A DNA stretch of 64,000 bases from Copromyces sp. CBS 386.78 (taxonomy: Eukaryota > Ascomycota > Sordariomycetes > Sordariales > Sordariaceae): positions 124,001 through 188,000 of the forward strand of contig MU839130.1 in NCBI GenBank assembly GCA_030685235.1, given 5' to 3'. Every line of letters starts with the position of its first letter. Within the stretch, counting starts at the first letter, position 1. A program made the position numbers and the translations under genes. Below the pieces are notes generated by a model. That model searched no databases, was not told the DNA's origin, and saw only the letters and a program-made list of their open reading frames with translations. Positions 46,899 to 58,552 of the stretch are shown in pieces.

Positions 46899-49800
46899 CT
46901 ATACAGAGTCGTCATCATCATCCGACAATAACTCGTCAACAAGCTGCTCATCATCTTTCCCTCCATCCTCTCCGTCCTCCTCATCGTCGTCCTCTTCGTC
47001 TTCCCCGTCTTCTACCTCTCCCTCCCCATCTTCCTCTTCCTCTCCCTCCTCATCCTCCACCTCCTCCTCTTCAATCTTCGTCCTCTCCATCACGGTATCC
47101 CCGTCACTATCATCCAATATCTCCTCCACAATACTATCCTCCGTACCGGCTCTACTGCTCCGTCCAGCAGCGCTCAACCGCGCCTTGGCTTTCATAGCAC
47201 TAGCCCTCCTACTCCCTCTCCTCCCAGTAGTCGGTGGTTGTTGCTCTTCCTCTTCCTCTTGTCCCTCTTGCTCTTCTTCCTGCTCCTTCCCTTGCTGCTG
47301 CGGTTGCACACTAACCACACTCTGCGAACTCTGCCTCCTACTAGTCCTACTCCTAACAGAAACGCCTCTTAACAACCTCCTCTGTTCCGTGCCTGGCGTC
47401 TCCTGAGCTTCCGTTGCAGTCGTCGACGTCGGTTTTGGCGTTGTCTCCCGATCACCAGCATCATCATCATCGTCGTCGTCGGCGACTCGGGTACCGCCCA
47501 TTTCTACATCTTCTTCGCCTTCATCTTCCTCCTTGATGGAAACGGCAACGCTGACTTCTCTTTCCTTTCTCTTCCTGGTGTTAACAGGCGGCGCAGCTGC
47601 AGCGGCACCAGATACAGATGGTGCGACGGAGCCGGCTCTGGAGACAGTCCCACCGCCGCCAGCTTCGCTAGCCGGAGGAGCGACACTACCCGCTCGGCTA
47701 GGAGCGACGCTGCCTGCCCTGCTGGCGCTTCTTCTGTGAGTAGTGGCACCGGAGGCGATGGAGGCGTGGCGGCCCGCGCCCGCCGCGTTGTTGGCAGCGT
47801 CTTGCTCGGCAGCGGCGTCAAGGGCGTTGACGATCTTGCCGAGGGAGACGTGGATCTTGTAGAGGGCGTTTCGGGAGGTGGCATCGGAAAGCAGATTGTT
47901 CTCGACGGCGTTGGTGACGAGGGCGTAGACGTCGCGGATCTTGGTGGGGGAGGAGGGACTGGAGGACGGGGAGGAGCCGGAGGGGATGTAGAGCTTCGCG
48001 AGGAGGGCGGCCATGATGCGCTTTTCTTCTTCTGTTTCTAGGTGTCAGTGATACCATTCGGCAAGAGGGATGACAGTAGAGCATCCTAGTGAGATACGTA
48101 CTGGCTCCGTTCCCTTGTAACCTTTCGAGGATGTCCTTGGCAAAGTCGAGGTGGACATCTGCCGAAACAGTCTTCTTCTCGGGGTCAAGGCCGGCGCTGA
48201 ACCCTTCATCGGGGTTGTAGCACTTTCTGGGATCCGTCCAATCGACCAAGCAGGCAGCGATAGCCGACATGCTGACCATCTGATCATCAACATCGGCCTC
48301 TTCGTCATCCAGGCCTTCACGCACGTTGTACAAGGTATGCAGCGCATCCAGCGCAACCCGGCGCATCAGGTCCTGGTTCTCCGGCCGCGAGTAGCAGAAC
48401 ACTGGCAAGAAGTAATTGAGCGCCTGTCTGACGCTCTGGTTCTCTGCACTGGCGGGCTCAAAGTACGCGATAACAAGGGTCTTGAGCAACTCGGCAGAGA
48501 CGTCAACATCGCTGACGACGCGGCCGAGAAGCAACTTCGAGACGGCCACAGTAGCGGCGGCCTGGACGTCGGGAGATCTGCCGCCCGCGCGCAGGGCCTT
48601 GACGTAAACCTTGAGGAGATTGGTGTTATTGGAGAGCAGCTGCGCGCCGTGTACGTTGAGAATATCGGTAAGGATATGCAAAGCGGTGATCTGGAGAGCA
48701 GTGTGGCCCTTAGCGAAGAAATGCATAAAGAGGGTGAGGTTCTCCTCGGCAAGCGAACGGTCGAGGAGCGAGCAAAGGCCGAGACAGACGAGACCGCGCT
48801 CGCGAACAGGGGCCTCGTGGCTGCGCACGGCGGGAACGACGAGATTGTTGAGCATGGAGACAAGATGATCGTTTTGCTGGAGATTGCCAGCGACATTGGT
48901 GAGCATGCACTGCACAATGTGGAGACACTTCATGTTAATCATGATCTCCTTGATGGCCTTCTGAGCCGCCTCCTCCTCCGAGAGTTCAGGACCCTTGTTC
49001 TTCTTTTTCTTAGATTGAGAATCTTCGTCGTCGCTGACCTCGGACCTAGCTGAGTGGAACGACTCGTTGTCGTCAATATCGCCTTCGTCAGGAACGTCGT
49101 CAACGATGGTGTCGTGCACGTCGGCGACAGCTTCAAGGACGATACTGCAGAATTCCTTCTCGCCGGCGGCATCAGGGGCGCAAAGGTCTCTCAGAACCTG
49201 GACGGTAAGTTTAGTGACTTCATCGGGAAGCTCCGGGATAGAAAGGGTTTGTCGCAAAAGGGCGAACATCTTGCGACGGCCGACTTCATCCGAATAATCC
49301 AGGGTAAGGGCGATATGGAGAAGCTGTTCCACGATGAACTCTTGTTCGACGGTGTCCTCTTCCTCCTCTTCGTCTTCCACCTCCTGCTCGTTAATCCTCT
49401 TGATGGCATCGATGAGCACCTTGACGTATCGTTCCAAGTAGAATGCGAGTTTGGTGACTTCGGGTAGCTTCTCGTCGACAAGGGCCTCATATTTCCCATT
49501 GCCCTCGTTCCTACAGAAGTCGTTGAATGTCCGGGCAACAAACACGGATTCCGAGCTGAGTGTCTCCCAGAAGTTGTCATCAAAGTTTACTGCATTTCTG
49601 TAATCAGCACGGCCCTCCCAGAAGCCCTTCATGGCCTCGAGAGCGACACCGTTCTCTCCTCCAGAGTTGACAACATCGATGCGCTCCAGGAGCTCCAGTA
49701 GAGCCTCCATGCTTGGAGGTGACACCTCAGAAGGCTGGCCTCCTTCAACGGGGGGCGCAGTACCGGCGCAATCCTCGATCCATCTTTCACGGAATAGGCG

Positions 49801-50778
49801 GCAGGCGGCCTTGCGCACATTCTCATCTCTGTCGCGTAGACCCCAGCGAAGAAGCTTCTCCCTCATGGACAGTGACAAATGGCGGAAGTCACCCAGCGCA
49901 GGCAGAAGACGGGAGTAGACAGCGCGCCGCGTAAGCGCATCTTGGTCGCGTGCTCGTTCCAGCAGATATGGCAGGGTCGTCGGCAAAATCGGCAGGTTAA
50001 CCAGGAGAGACCTCCTCACATCGGCACTAGGGTCGTTCTGCAAGACCTCGAGGAGCTTTTCGAGGAGACCGGTCGATCCATCATCGTCGCTATCATCGGA
50101 GTCCGGTTCGCCCTCGATCTGGTTGCCGGCCAAGCGTCCAAGACCCAACACAGCTTGTGCGCGAACCATGGCCTCCTTGTCGCGAATCCTCCTAAGGAGA
50201 CTCGACCGCAGTTTCTGAAAGAGGTCGTCGTCAATGGCGTCGAGAGAGTTGATGATATGGGATATAAGCTGGGTTGATCGGTACCGCACGAACTTGTCCT
50301 TGGCGATCATCAAGGGAAGAACGGTTTCCATCAAGTGTCCGGTGAGTCGGGTACTGGGTGTTTCGGGCATGGTGCTGGCATCCGGGTCGGCCTCGCCGAG
50401 AATTTCGTTATCCTTCTCGACGGCGTGCCGCAGGAACAGACCGATAAAGCGCACAGTCTTCTCGCCGACTCCTTCGCTCTTCTTGATGGGCATGACGCGC
50501 AGGACGCAGCGTACGAACTCCCTGTTGAAGTCATCTTCCTCGAACTCGTCGGCCTCGGCGGGCTTCTTCGTACTCGTCGGCTCGTAGCAGCATGCTTCTT
50601 GGATCTTGCGCAGGGTCACGGCCAGCTTGCGATGGGATGCGGTGGTCTTTTGGGCGTCGCGGAAGACGGCCGCGACTTGTGTCCGTAGCGCATTGTCGGG
50701 AGTATCCAAGGGTGCTTCTGGGACGACCGAGGCCTGGCGCGACCCGCGTGTCGCCCTCGTCGACCTGCCCGGCGCCAT
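46899..50778 (-). CDS. ycg1: Condensin subunit 3 (Ycg1/Cnd3/CAP-G)
   Basis: Proposed complement(join(46899..48031,48102..50778)), 1,269 residues. This HEAT-repeat subunit of condensin binds DNA together with the kleisin and is needed for mitotic chromosome compaction. The N-terminal ~890 residues, in a single exon, are alpha-helical HEAT repeats with motifs such as R-A-Q-A-V-L-G-L-G-R-L and D-P-S-A-D-V-R-R-S-L-L, and include the C-terminal condensin-specific domain (~560-890). The 70-nt intron joins N-G-A to K-E-E-K-R-I-M-A-A-L-L-A-K-L-Y using the second possible acceptor; the first gives a worse frame. The last ~300 residues are disordered, with Ala/Gly/Ser repeats, basic patches and a long Glu/Asp tail, making the protein longer than yeast Ycg1. 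The start is the ATG at 50778; the frame upstream only reaches a TTG. Confidence 0.9.
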
Positions 50779-51431
50779 GGTCGGCAACGGCTGTTGGTAT
50801 TAGCGGGGCCTGCGCAGCGGCAGTCCTCTATTTGTATGCGATGAAGAAGAAGTTACAAGTAATTCAAACCCAAAAATAAGAAAAAACAAGCGCGAAAAAA
50901 AAAAAAAAAGACGTGGTGGGATTTTGTAGGATGGCTTGCGACGGGTTGAAAGTGACACTATCCGCGAAGGTTGTTTTGTTTACTTTGCACTGGGCTGCTG
51001 TGAATTTCCTACCTACCCTAGGCAGCGGCCCCCGTCAGCGCCCGGGAGACCTGAGGGGCACTGTCCGTCGGCGCCTTCTGGCGCAGCGTTGTCAAGCTTC
51101 CACTTGTGGCGGGCCTGAAGGGAAGCTGGATGGTCTGTGCGCCCCGGCTTTTGCGCACAGAGGAAGCGCACGAGATGCCAATGGAAGCACCGCTTTAACG
51201 AAACGATAAGCTCGCTCCCCTGCACTTCCCGTCCTTATCAGGACTCCACCTCGAATATTTTTCTTTGGGCGAAGGGTCCAGAACTGTTGTCGCTGGGGGA
51301 AGCTGTCCACCATGATTGAGAGGGCCACTTCACATCACTTTATTGGCTTGACTGCTTTTTCCGTTTTATACTTTTCAACAACAGCCACAACAACACCAAC
51401 AAACACATTACAACACAACCTGCCTGCAACA
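50779..51431. promoter_or_regulatory. Divergent promoter region (ycg1 / nop4)
   Basis: These 653 bp contain both promoters. A 15-base poly-A run lies at about 50896-50910, a typical nucleosome-excluding element near the ycg1 start. The 40 bases before the nop4 ATG are rich in CAACA, a common fungal leader type. Confidence 0.5.
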
Positions 51432-53744
51432 ATGGGCAAGGACGGGAACAAGAAGCGCCAACGCGAGGTGGACGAGGAGATCCCAGTTGATCCCGATGCC
51501 ATCAAGGATTCCGATGTGGCTGCCCAGGAGGGGCCCAAAAGCAAGAAAGCTAGAGTTGAATCCAACCGCTCTCTCTTCATCCGCCAGCTTCCCCCAAGTG
51601 CTACTGCCGAGTCCCTGACCGAGTTCTTCTCTCAACATTTCCCCGTGAAGCATGCCACCGTCGTCCTCGATCCCAAGACCAAGACCTCGCGCGGCTATGG
51701 TTTCGTCACCTTTACCGATCCCGAGGATACCCTCGAGGCCAAGGCCAAGCTCAACAACTACCTGCTCCAAGGAAAGCGCCTGAAGCTCGACATTGCCGAA
51801 GCCAGACACCGTGATGCTAAGAAGACCGGCCCCATCGTGTCCAAGGTCGCCGAGGAGAAGAAGAAACGTGCTGAGGCCGCCGAGGAGGCCCAGAAACCCA
51901 ACAAGCTTATCATTCGCAACTTGCCATGGAGCATCAAGAAGTCCGAGCAGTTGGCCGAGTTGTTCAAGCCCTACGGCAAGGTTAGGTTCGCCGATTTGCC
52001 CAACGACAAGGGCAAGCTCTCCGGTTTCGGTTTCGTCACCCTCCGCGGTCGCAAGAATGCTGAAAAGGCTATCGAGGCCATCAATGGCATGGAGGTCGAT
52101 GGCCGTCCATTGGCTGTCGATTGGGCCGTGGACAAGCAGACATGGGAAGAGCAGAACGGTGGAAAGTCGGACGACACGAAGGAGAAGAAGGATAAGAAGG
52201 CCAAGGTGCCCAAGGAACCCAAGGACAAGAAGACGGAAGAGGAGGAGACTGCTGGCATGACACAGGAGGAGAAAGATCTTTACAACTTTTTCAAGAGCCA
52301 AGGCGACAACCTCGAGAGTGAAGATGAGGAGGACGAAGACAAGGACAAGGAGGACGATGAGGAGGACGACGAAGACAAGGACGAGGAGGATATTGAAGAT
52401 ATTGAGGAGGAGGAGGAGGAACAACCGAAGCCCAAGAGAGTGACCGACAACTCTTTAACACTCTTCATTCGCAACCTACCGTACACCACCACCGACGAGC
52501 AGCTGAAGGCGCACTTCACCCAGTTCGGCGGTATCAGATACGCCCGAGTCGTCAAGGACAGGGCCACCGACAGGCCAGCCGGTACCGGTTTTGTGTGCTT
52601 CTTCAACGAGGAGGAGATGAAGACCTGCCTCAAGGGCGCCCCCCGCCACCAGCCTGCTCCCACACTCGCCAAGCACTCTGTCCTTCAAGACGAGACCGTC
52701 GACCCGGAGGGCAAGTACACGCTCGACGGGCGCATCCTGCAGGTCGCCCACGCCGTGTCCAAGGACGAAGCCGAGCGTCTCGCCGAGGCCTCGGCCGGCA
52801 AGAAGGACAAGGACAAGAGACGCCTCTACCTCCTGAACGAGGGCCAGATCACGCCCTCGTCCACGCTCTTCAAGGTCCTTACCCCGGCCGAGATCAAGAT
52901 GCGCGAAGCGTCTGCCAACCAGCGCAAGAAGCTGATCCAGTCCAACCCATCGCTGCATCTTTCGCTCACCCGTCTCGCTCTGCGCAACCTGCCGCGTAAC
53001 ATCGACTCCAAGGAGCTCAAGTCGCTTGCTCGCCAGGCCGTCGTCGGGTTCGCCAAGGACGTCAAGGAAGGCAAGCGCGCGCCCATCTCCAAGGAGGAGA
53101 ACTCGCGCGGCGGCGAGCAGGACAAGGAGAACGAGCGCCTGCGCAAGCAAAAAGGCAAGGGTGTCGTCAAGCAGGCCAAGATCGTGTTCGAGACGACCAC
53201 GGGCACCAAGGTGGACGAGAAGGTCGGCGGCGGCAAGTCGCGCGGCTACGGCTTCATCGAGTACTCGTCCCATCGCTGGGCGCTCATGGGCCTGCGCTAC
53301 CTGAACGGGTTCGCGGTAAAGAACGAGCTCGGCAAGACGCAGAGGCTGATTGTCGAGTTCGCCATCGAGAACGCGAACGTGGTGCAGCGCAGGAGGCAGG
53401 ATGAGGAGAAGCAGAGGACGATGACGCCCGCGGAGAGGAAGGCGGAGTCGGAGGAGAAGAAGAGGTCCAAGGAGGCCAAGGAGGCGTACAAGGCTGGAAG
53501 GAAGGCTGACAGGAAGAAGGGCAGCAAGCCGGAGAAGCCGGCTGGGTGGAATAAGGGCAAGGACAAGAAGGGTCCTGCTGAGGTCGCCAAGGCCGCTCCG
53601 GCGAAGGAGGTTAAGGCCGAGGATATTAAGGTCGATAAGAAGGGCAAGAAGAGCGACGAGGCTAAGGAAGCTATCATGACCAAGATTTTGGCGAGGAAGA
53701 GGCAGCAGAGGAAAAAGAAGGCCAACGTCAGGGGCAAGAAATAA
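51432..53744 (+). CDS. nop4: Nucleolar RNA-binding protein Nop4/Nop77 (RBM28 type)
   Basis: A single-exon gene encodes 770 residues. Nop4 is an essential nucleolar protein of early 60S pre-ribosomes. Four RRM domains are visible: RRM1 ~46-125 with S-L-F-I-R-Q-L and R-G-Y-G-F-V-T-F; RRM2 ~155-235 with L-I-I-R-N-L-P-W and G-F-G-F-V-T-L; RRM3 ~345-450 with L-F-I-R-N-L-P-Y and G-T-G-F-V-C-F; RRM4 ~510-650 with L-A-L-R-N-L-P-R and R-G-Y-G-F-I-E-Y. A highly acidic linker (~300-340) separates RRM2 from RRM3. The C-terminus (~660-770) is Lys/Glu-rich and ends in a basic nucleolar-type tail. The ATG at 51432 is preferred because the in-frame extension upstream is leader-like (Thr/Asn-rich, CAACA repeats). 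Confidence 0.92.
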   Translation: MGKDGNKKRQREVDEEIPVDPDAIKDSDVAAQEGPKSKKARVESNRSLFIRQLPPSATAESLTEFFSQHFPVKHATVVLDPKTKTSRGYGFVTFTDPEDTLEAKAKLNNYLLQGKRLKLDIAEARHRDAKKTGPIVSKVAEEKKKRAEAAEEAQKPNKLIIRNLPWSIKKSEQLAELFKPYGKVRFADLPNDKGKLSGFGFVTLRGRKNAEKAIEAINGMEVDGRPLAVDWAVDKQTWEEQNGGKSDDTKEKKDKKAKVPKEPKDKKTEEEETAGMTQEEKDLYNFFKSQGDNLESEDEEDEDKDKEDDEEDDEDKDEEDIEDIEEEEEEQPKPKRVTDNSLTLFIRNLPYTTTDEQLKAHFTQFGGIRYARVVKDRATDRPAGTGFVCFFNEEEMKTCLKGAPRHQPAPTLAKHSVLQDETVDPEGKYTLDGRILQVAHAVSKDEAERLAEASAGKKDKDKRRLYLLNEGQITPSSTLFKVLTPAEIKMREASANQRKKLIQSNPSLHLSLTRLALRNLPRNIDSKELKSLARQAVVGFAKDVKEGKRAPISKEENSRGGEQDKENERLRKQKGKGVVKQAKIVFETTTGTKVDEKVGGGKSRGYGFIEYSSHRWALMGLRYLNGFAVKNELGKTQRLIVEFAIENANVVQRRRQDEEKQRTMTPAERKAESEEKKRSKEAKEAYKAGRKADRKKGSKPEKPAGWNKGKDKKGPAEVAKAAPAKEVKAEDIKVDKKGKKSDEAKEAIMTKILARKRQQRKKKANVRGKK

Positions 53745-54248
53745 GCTCTGGGTTCTTTGGGTTTAATGTAGGAGAGGGCATGTCATCATATTCAATGGGT
53801 CTCTCATGTTCTTATAGTTATATCACGTTCAAAAGCAATGTTTTAGCGTTTTCCAACACCTTTTTTTAACTTCCTCAATAGTATACGCTTGCTAAAGGTT
53901 AAGTGGGTGGACTACTTTGCACTCTACATTGACTCAGCTTCGTCTAACTCTTTCGCTTCTCTCTTCACACTTCTCTTCACATTTCTCTTTACACTTCTCT
54001 TCGCCTTCCACTAATACCTTAATAACAGAGCGAAAGCTAGGCGTATAGTATTCCCGCCGTGCACACTGGTAAACTTTTCTTGATTGCAATTCTTGACGAA
54101 GACAACGCTCAATGATATTGTTACGCCTTCTACATGCCGCATTACGGAACAGAACACCTGCCTGCCTTGCTTTTTCTCGCGATACTCGCTCGCATGCCTT
54201 CTAAATGCCGAAAACGACAAAGTTCCACCCTTCCCCTAAAAACCAGAT
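53745..54248. other. Shared 3' region of nop4 and the NIPA gene
   Basis: These 504 bp lie between convergent stop codons. An imperfect tandem repeat of CTTCTCTTCACA-type units (about three copies) occupies 53956-54002. No coding feature is accepted. Confidence 0.55.
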
Positions 54249-56904
54249 TTATACAGCAGCACTCCTTGTCGTCTCCAACCCACTTCCTTGCCCTTCCTCA
54301 TCCTGCTGCTCCTCCCCATCTTCACGAACCCCATTCTCTCCACTACCTAATACCCTAAAATTCGGATCCGTCCCTCTCCTCCTCATTCCCATCCTGCTTC
54401 TACTAGTTCTACCAGCACTGGGCCCTCGTATTGTCGTGTTCGACCCGTTGTTACTACTCGTAGCAGTGGCAACGTTCGCGCTAAGGTGAGACGGACCGCC
54501 ACCACCACCTCCACTCATCCTCCACCCACCACTCAACAACTCCGCCAACGTCCCGCTCAAACTCCTCGTGCGCCCTCTTATCCCTTCTTCATCCTGACCC
54601 TCCCCTTTGCTATTATTGCCCTGCCCACCTAACCCGGTAAGATCCAACAACGGGCCAAAGGTGCTGCTACTACCCACCGCACTTCCGCGCCCCCTGCCAT
54701 TTTCCAGATCGTAGTACCCGCCGTCATGGTCTATTTCATCCTGCGGCACGAACAAACTGTTTCTTAAGCCAGGTCTGCTTCTTCGGCCTGCTATCCTTCT
54801 CTGGGTAGGCGAGTCGTTTTCTGTCGACGACATGCCGAGGTGGGGGAGTAATCTGTCGGCTACCACGGCGCCGAGGGTGGAAGAGAAGGGCGAAGGGGAG
54901 ATCATGGGTGGGTTACCGCCAGCATTATGGTGATGATGACCGTAATGGTGGGTGTGTGGGTAAGGGTTGGAGGCTCGTGGTACGGAGGAGGAGGAGAATG
55001 GTGCGCGGGGGGTGACAGGCCGCGATGCGGAAGGGGGTGTCCGGGCTGAGCTGGAGCCGGCAGCGGGGGAGGAGCCGCGGGTGATGGTGATGTTGGGTCG
55101 GGGTGTGGTTGAGAGAAGGTCGGTGGTGGCGAATTCGTCGGAGGAGACGGGAATGGAGGGGATGGTGTCTGAAGAGATGGTGTGTGGGCCGGTGCCCGGG
55201 TGTTGGTAATGGGCGTCGATTTCGGGGATGTATTCTTCGCTTCTGTTCCTGTCTTGCCAGGGGTTATCGAGTAAAGGGGCGTCTTCGTTGTCATCGTGCT
55301 CTGATTCCTCAACGAGAGTGTTCTGGGATTTGGATCCGGTGTGAGTGCGCGAAGAATAGCCAGTATCCTCCGCCTCCTCTACTGCTGATAAGGGTCTGAC
55401 TGCGGTTTCTTTGAAACTGACACGCGACGACCGCCGGGATCTCGCGGAATCGCTACGTCTGCGAGAAGGCTGGCGGGGCGTGTGTGGTGATGAGGAGGTC
55501 GCGGCGACGACTGCCGCTGCTGCTCCTAGCGATGGGCCTTGTTCTGCAAGGCCAATGGTTTCGTCGATGCCCTCGACGTCGGAGAGAACATCTTCTTCCT
55601 CCTCTTCCTCTTCATGGTGCGGCCTGCCGCTGGTGATGAGGAATACGCCGAAGAAGGTCAACATGCAGCCGCCGATAAACTTGAGCGCCTGCTTGCTGGT
55701 TGTCCTCTCAAAGTCCCTATAGAGGACGGCACTCCCAATGATTACAGATAGCGTAAACAGAACAAACTGGACGGGGATGACCTGGGTAGAATCGAAACGC
55801 CGGAGTGCCTTGTTTACATAGTGGACTTGCATGACTGCCGTGGTGAGCAAGACAAAGAGTAGAACATATGTAATAGGTGTGGTGAAAGCCGCGAGAAGAG
55901 TGGAGGAGAGCATAGATGAGACGCCTTTGGTAGAGAGCGCAGTATATCCGCCTACATAACACTGGGTATTAGTATAAGGCGACTGCTGGCAAGATGGTTC
56001 CAAACGTACCAAAGAGACCGACCAGACCCAAATCTATCAGGATGGTTCGGTTGCCGTACCTGGGGCTCGCCCACATAAGGAGAACAATCAAGGCACAGCT
56101 AAGGCCCATGTAGATCTCGAATTCCATGGTCGTAATCGCATCCCATACTTCATGGGGCCCCATCTTGGTCTCTTGCGATTCGGCACTCAAGACCACTGTC
56201 ACGGCACCGGCCACGGCAATAAGTACACCGAAGAAGTCTCGCCGCCGGAAAACCTCTTTGAAAAAGATGGGCGCAATAATGCAGTTGGAGACCAAAGCTA
56301 CAACGCCGAGTGGGCTGACGACGGAAGCCGGAGCAAAGCCATATGCCAGGAAGTTGCCCGTCTCGCCCACTGTGATCAAGCCCTGGCCTAGCCACCAGTA
56401 AGGATCCTTCAGATATGTAGTTGCGACCTTGATCTCCCCTCCAGTGGGAGTCGAAGACTCGGACCAACCCGAGTCCGTAGAATCCGAGGACCGTGTGAGA
56501 GGCTCGGTTTCGTGGGCATCAATGGCCAGGTCGCTATTGGGATGGCGAGTGGTGTCCTTCCTCGAGAGACTCCCGTCAGATGGGGCTGTGGTTCCGTATA
56601 TACCTCCACTTCCAGAACTTGTCCCATTCGCCTTGGCCCTGGCCTCCCTGAGCGCCTGCTTTGCGCGCCGTCGTACCTCGGCCCGGTGTTGGTTCAAGCG
56701 AATGTGGGCATATCGTTGGACGTTGAGCGCGAGAGCTATTAGGATGTTGCCGCAGATGGCGGTGATGATGCCGATCAGCGAGGACCAGTTCTGTAGTTCG
56801 TCGTCATTGCCATGATCGCCTCCGTCGGCGAACGGGATATCGACGTCAGGTATGTATTCTATGGGCCACAGACCGGCTGCGGAGGCGGGAGCGGGCAAGC
56901 GCAT
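54249..56904 (-). CDS. NIPA-type magnesium transporter-like membrane protein
   Basis: Proposed complement(join(54249..55951,56010..56904)), 865 residues. The membrane part (~40-65 and ~175-410) matches the NIPA (DUF803) family: P-Y-W-W-L-G-Q-G, then G-E-T-G-N-F-L-A-Y-G-F-A-P-A-S-V-V-S-P-L-G, then nine or so hydrophobic helices. A hydrophilic insertion (~85-170) lies between the first and second helices. The long C-terminal half is disordered, with a Glu run (H-E-E-E-E), Ser/Pro-rich stretches, His/Gly patches and basic motifs; it is probably cytosolic and regulatory. The 58-nt intron joins L-F-G to G-Y-T-A-L-S. Animal NIPA proteins move Mg2+, but substrate here is inferred. The ATG at 56904 is used since the upstream frame reaches only a GTG. 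A short upstream exon cannot be excluded. Confidence 0.85.
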
Positions 56905-58552
56905 GGTTGTCGTCGGGGTTGTTGTCTTCGGAACCGGGATCGGAGGGGTTTGGTTCGGGATCGAGATGGGGATCGAGGTCGCGAATGGAGCGGCGTCCTG
57001 GTGAGCAACGCACACGGCTCGCGGCGTTCAAGGCTCACTGCCTCTGGTCATGGAAGGTTGGCTCGTAAATGGGAAGCGCATGTGAAGCAATCAGTTGCGA
57101 TATAGGACGGCGGGTGATGCCCTGCTTCCGCTTGCATGTACAGTAGGTAGGTAGGCTCGAGTCGAGTAAGGTTTCGGTTTCGGTTTCAGGAGTGGTTGCT
57201 GGCTGTTGTTGACTGCCCGTATGGTCTTTTTATCTTTTGCGCTTTACCGGCTGCCTAAAAGCGTTACAAATTTTGGGGATTGTTGGTCGGGCGCTTGATG
57301 TGAGCAAGAAGAATATAGGAAGGAGAAGCAAGAACTGGTCAAGAAGAACAGGAACCTCGGAAATGTCGACGTCTATTACGAGACTAGTGTCGCGGTAGTC
57401 GCAGTAGCTGATCGGAGTTTCGAGTGGATGTTCCGTGGAGGGTGAAATTGCAGCGACAGAGAAGGACAGCGTCCAGGTCGCATCTCGAGATCCAACAGAG
57501 TGATGATGGTGGTGGTTGTCGAACGCGCAGCCCGAGTTGTGCGCGAGAGTCCGAGCCAGACTACCCAAGTTCCTGTCTAGGTCAAGTTGTCATACGAGAT
57601 GGTCATTATGGACAGGAACCCTTGAGGAACCCACGACACTAACAAATTGTGCAGGCACAGATTCGATGGCGTCGCTAAAATGGGTGCCGGGATTGAGGGT
57701 CGCTGTTGTTGCCAGGAATAGCGCCAGATGAACCCTGGAAGGTTCGCCTCATGTCCGGATGCTAGGTGTCTGGCCGCCTGTCACTCATTGAAGGCTCCAC
57801 TTCCATATCGCTATCGGGTCGGGCAATTCCAACGATTCCAATTTCCATTACAGGCTGTGGTGGGGCAGCTGCTGTTAAAGATCCAAGTTATCGTCTTCAA
57901 TTGTTAACTCCCGTCTTCAGCTCTTCTCAACCTCGCTTCACCTTCTTTTCCCGCGCACTGACTCTTACGAACTCTTCCGGTTCAAAATGTCCATATGCAA
58001 GAAGAGTCGTCTAGGGTTAGAGTTTGGATCGTTGTCGGTGTCAAGACCGTATCACCCTCTTGCGTTTACTGCATATTGGACACTGCGAGTTAACACCATC
58101 TGTGAACGCTAACACTTATACACAACACTGCACCTACATTACATCTTCCTTTGGCTGACACTCAGGTTGGTCCAGAGGCAGGGAGGAACGTCACATGGTG
58201 CTCAGATCTCAAAGAGAGGATATGGGCGTGGCCCTTTGTTGGGATACAATGTCATTCTCCAAGGTACCTTATAGTCTAGCTGCTCGGATATAGACAGATA
58301 GCCATAGAGGTACTCGTCTGATATCCGGGAGGTACGTACCTCAGCTGTCCCGTGCAACAGAAGCATCTAGAGAGTGCCACTGAGGTCATTCTCTAGTGGC
58401 ATCACAAGCTCCAATTCCCCACCCCCGCACGGAAACGACCTCAACCACACCTCAACCTACAAGTGGAAGACACATCACCTGTTCTTCACTTGCCCTCTTC
58501 AATTTCATCTTTCATCCAAGAATACTCGAAAACCATCGGTGATCACACCACA
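56905..58552. promoter_or_regulatory. Divergent promoter region (NIPA gene / unknown protein)
   Basis: This 1.6 kb interval separates two divergent starts. No gene inside it is convincing. The final 150 bases are rich in A and C with CAACC words, typical of a fungal leader. Confidence 0.45.

Noticed and set aside
47736..48041. 101-codon plus-strand frame opposite the condensin gene, and similar long antisense frames across ycg1, nop4 and mdh
   Set aside because: These are GC-rich antisense shadows of strongly codon-biased genes.
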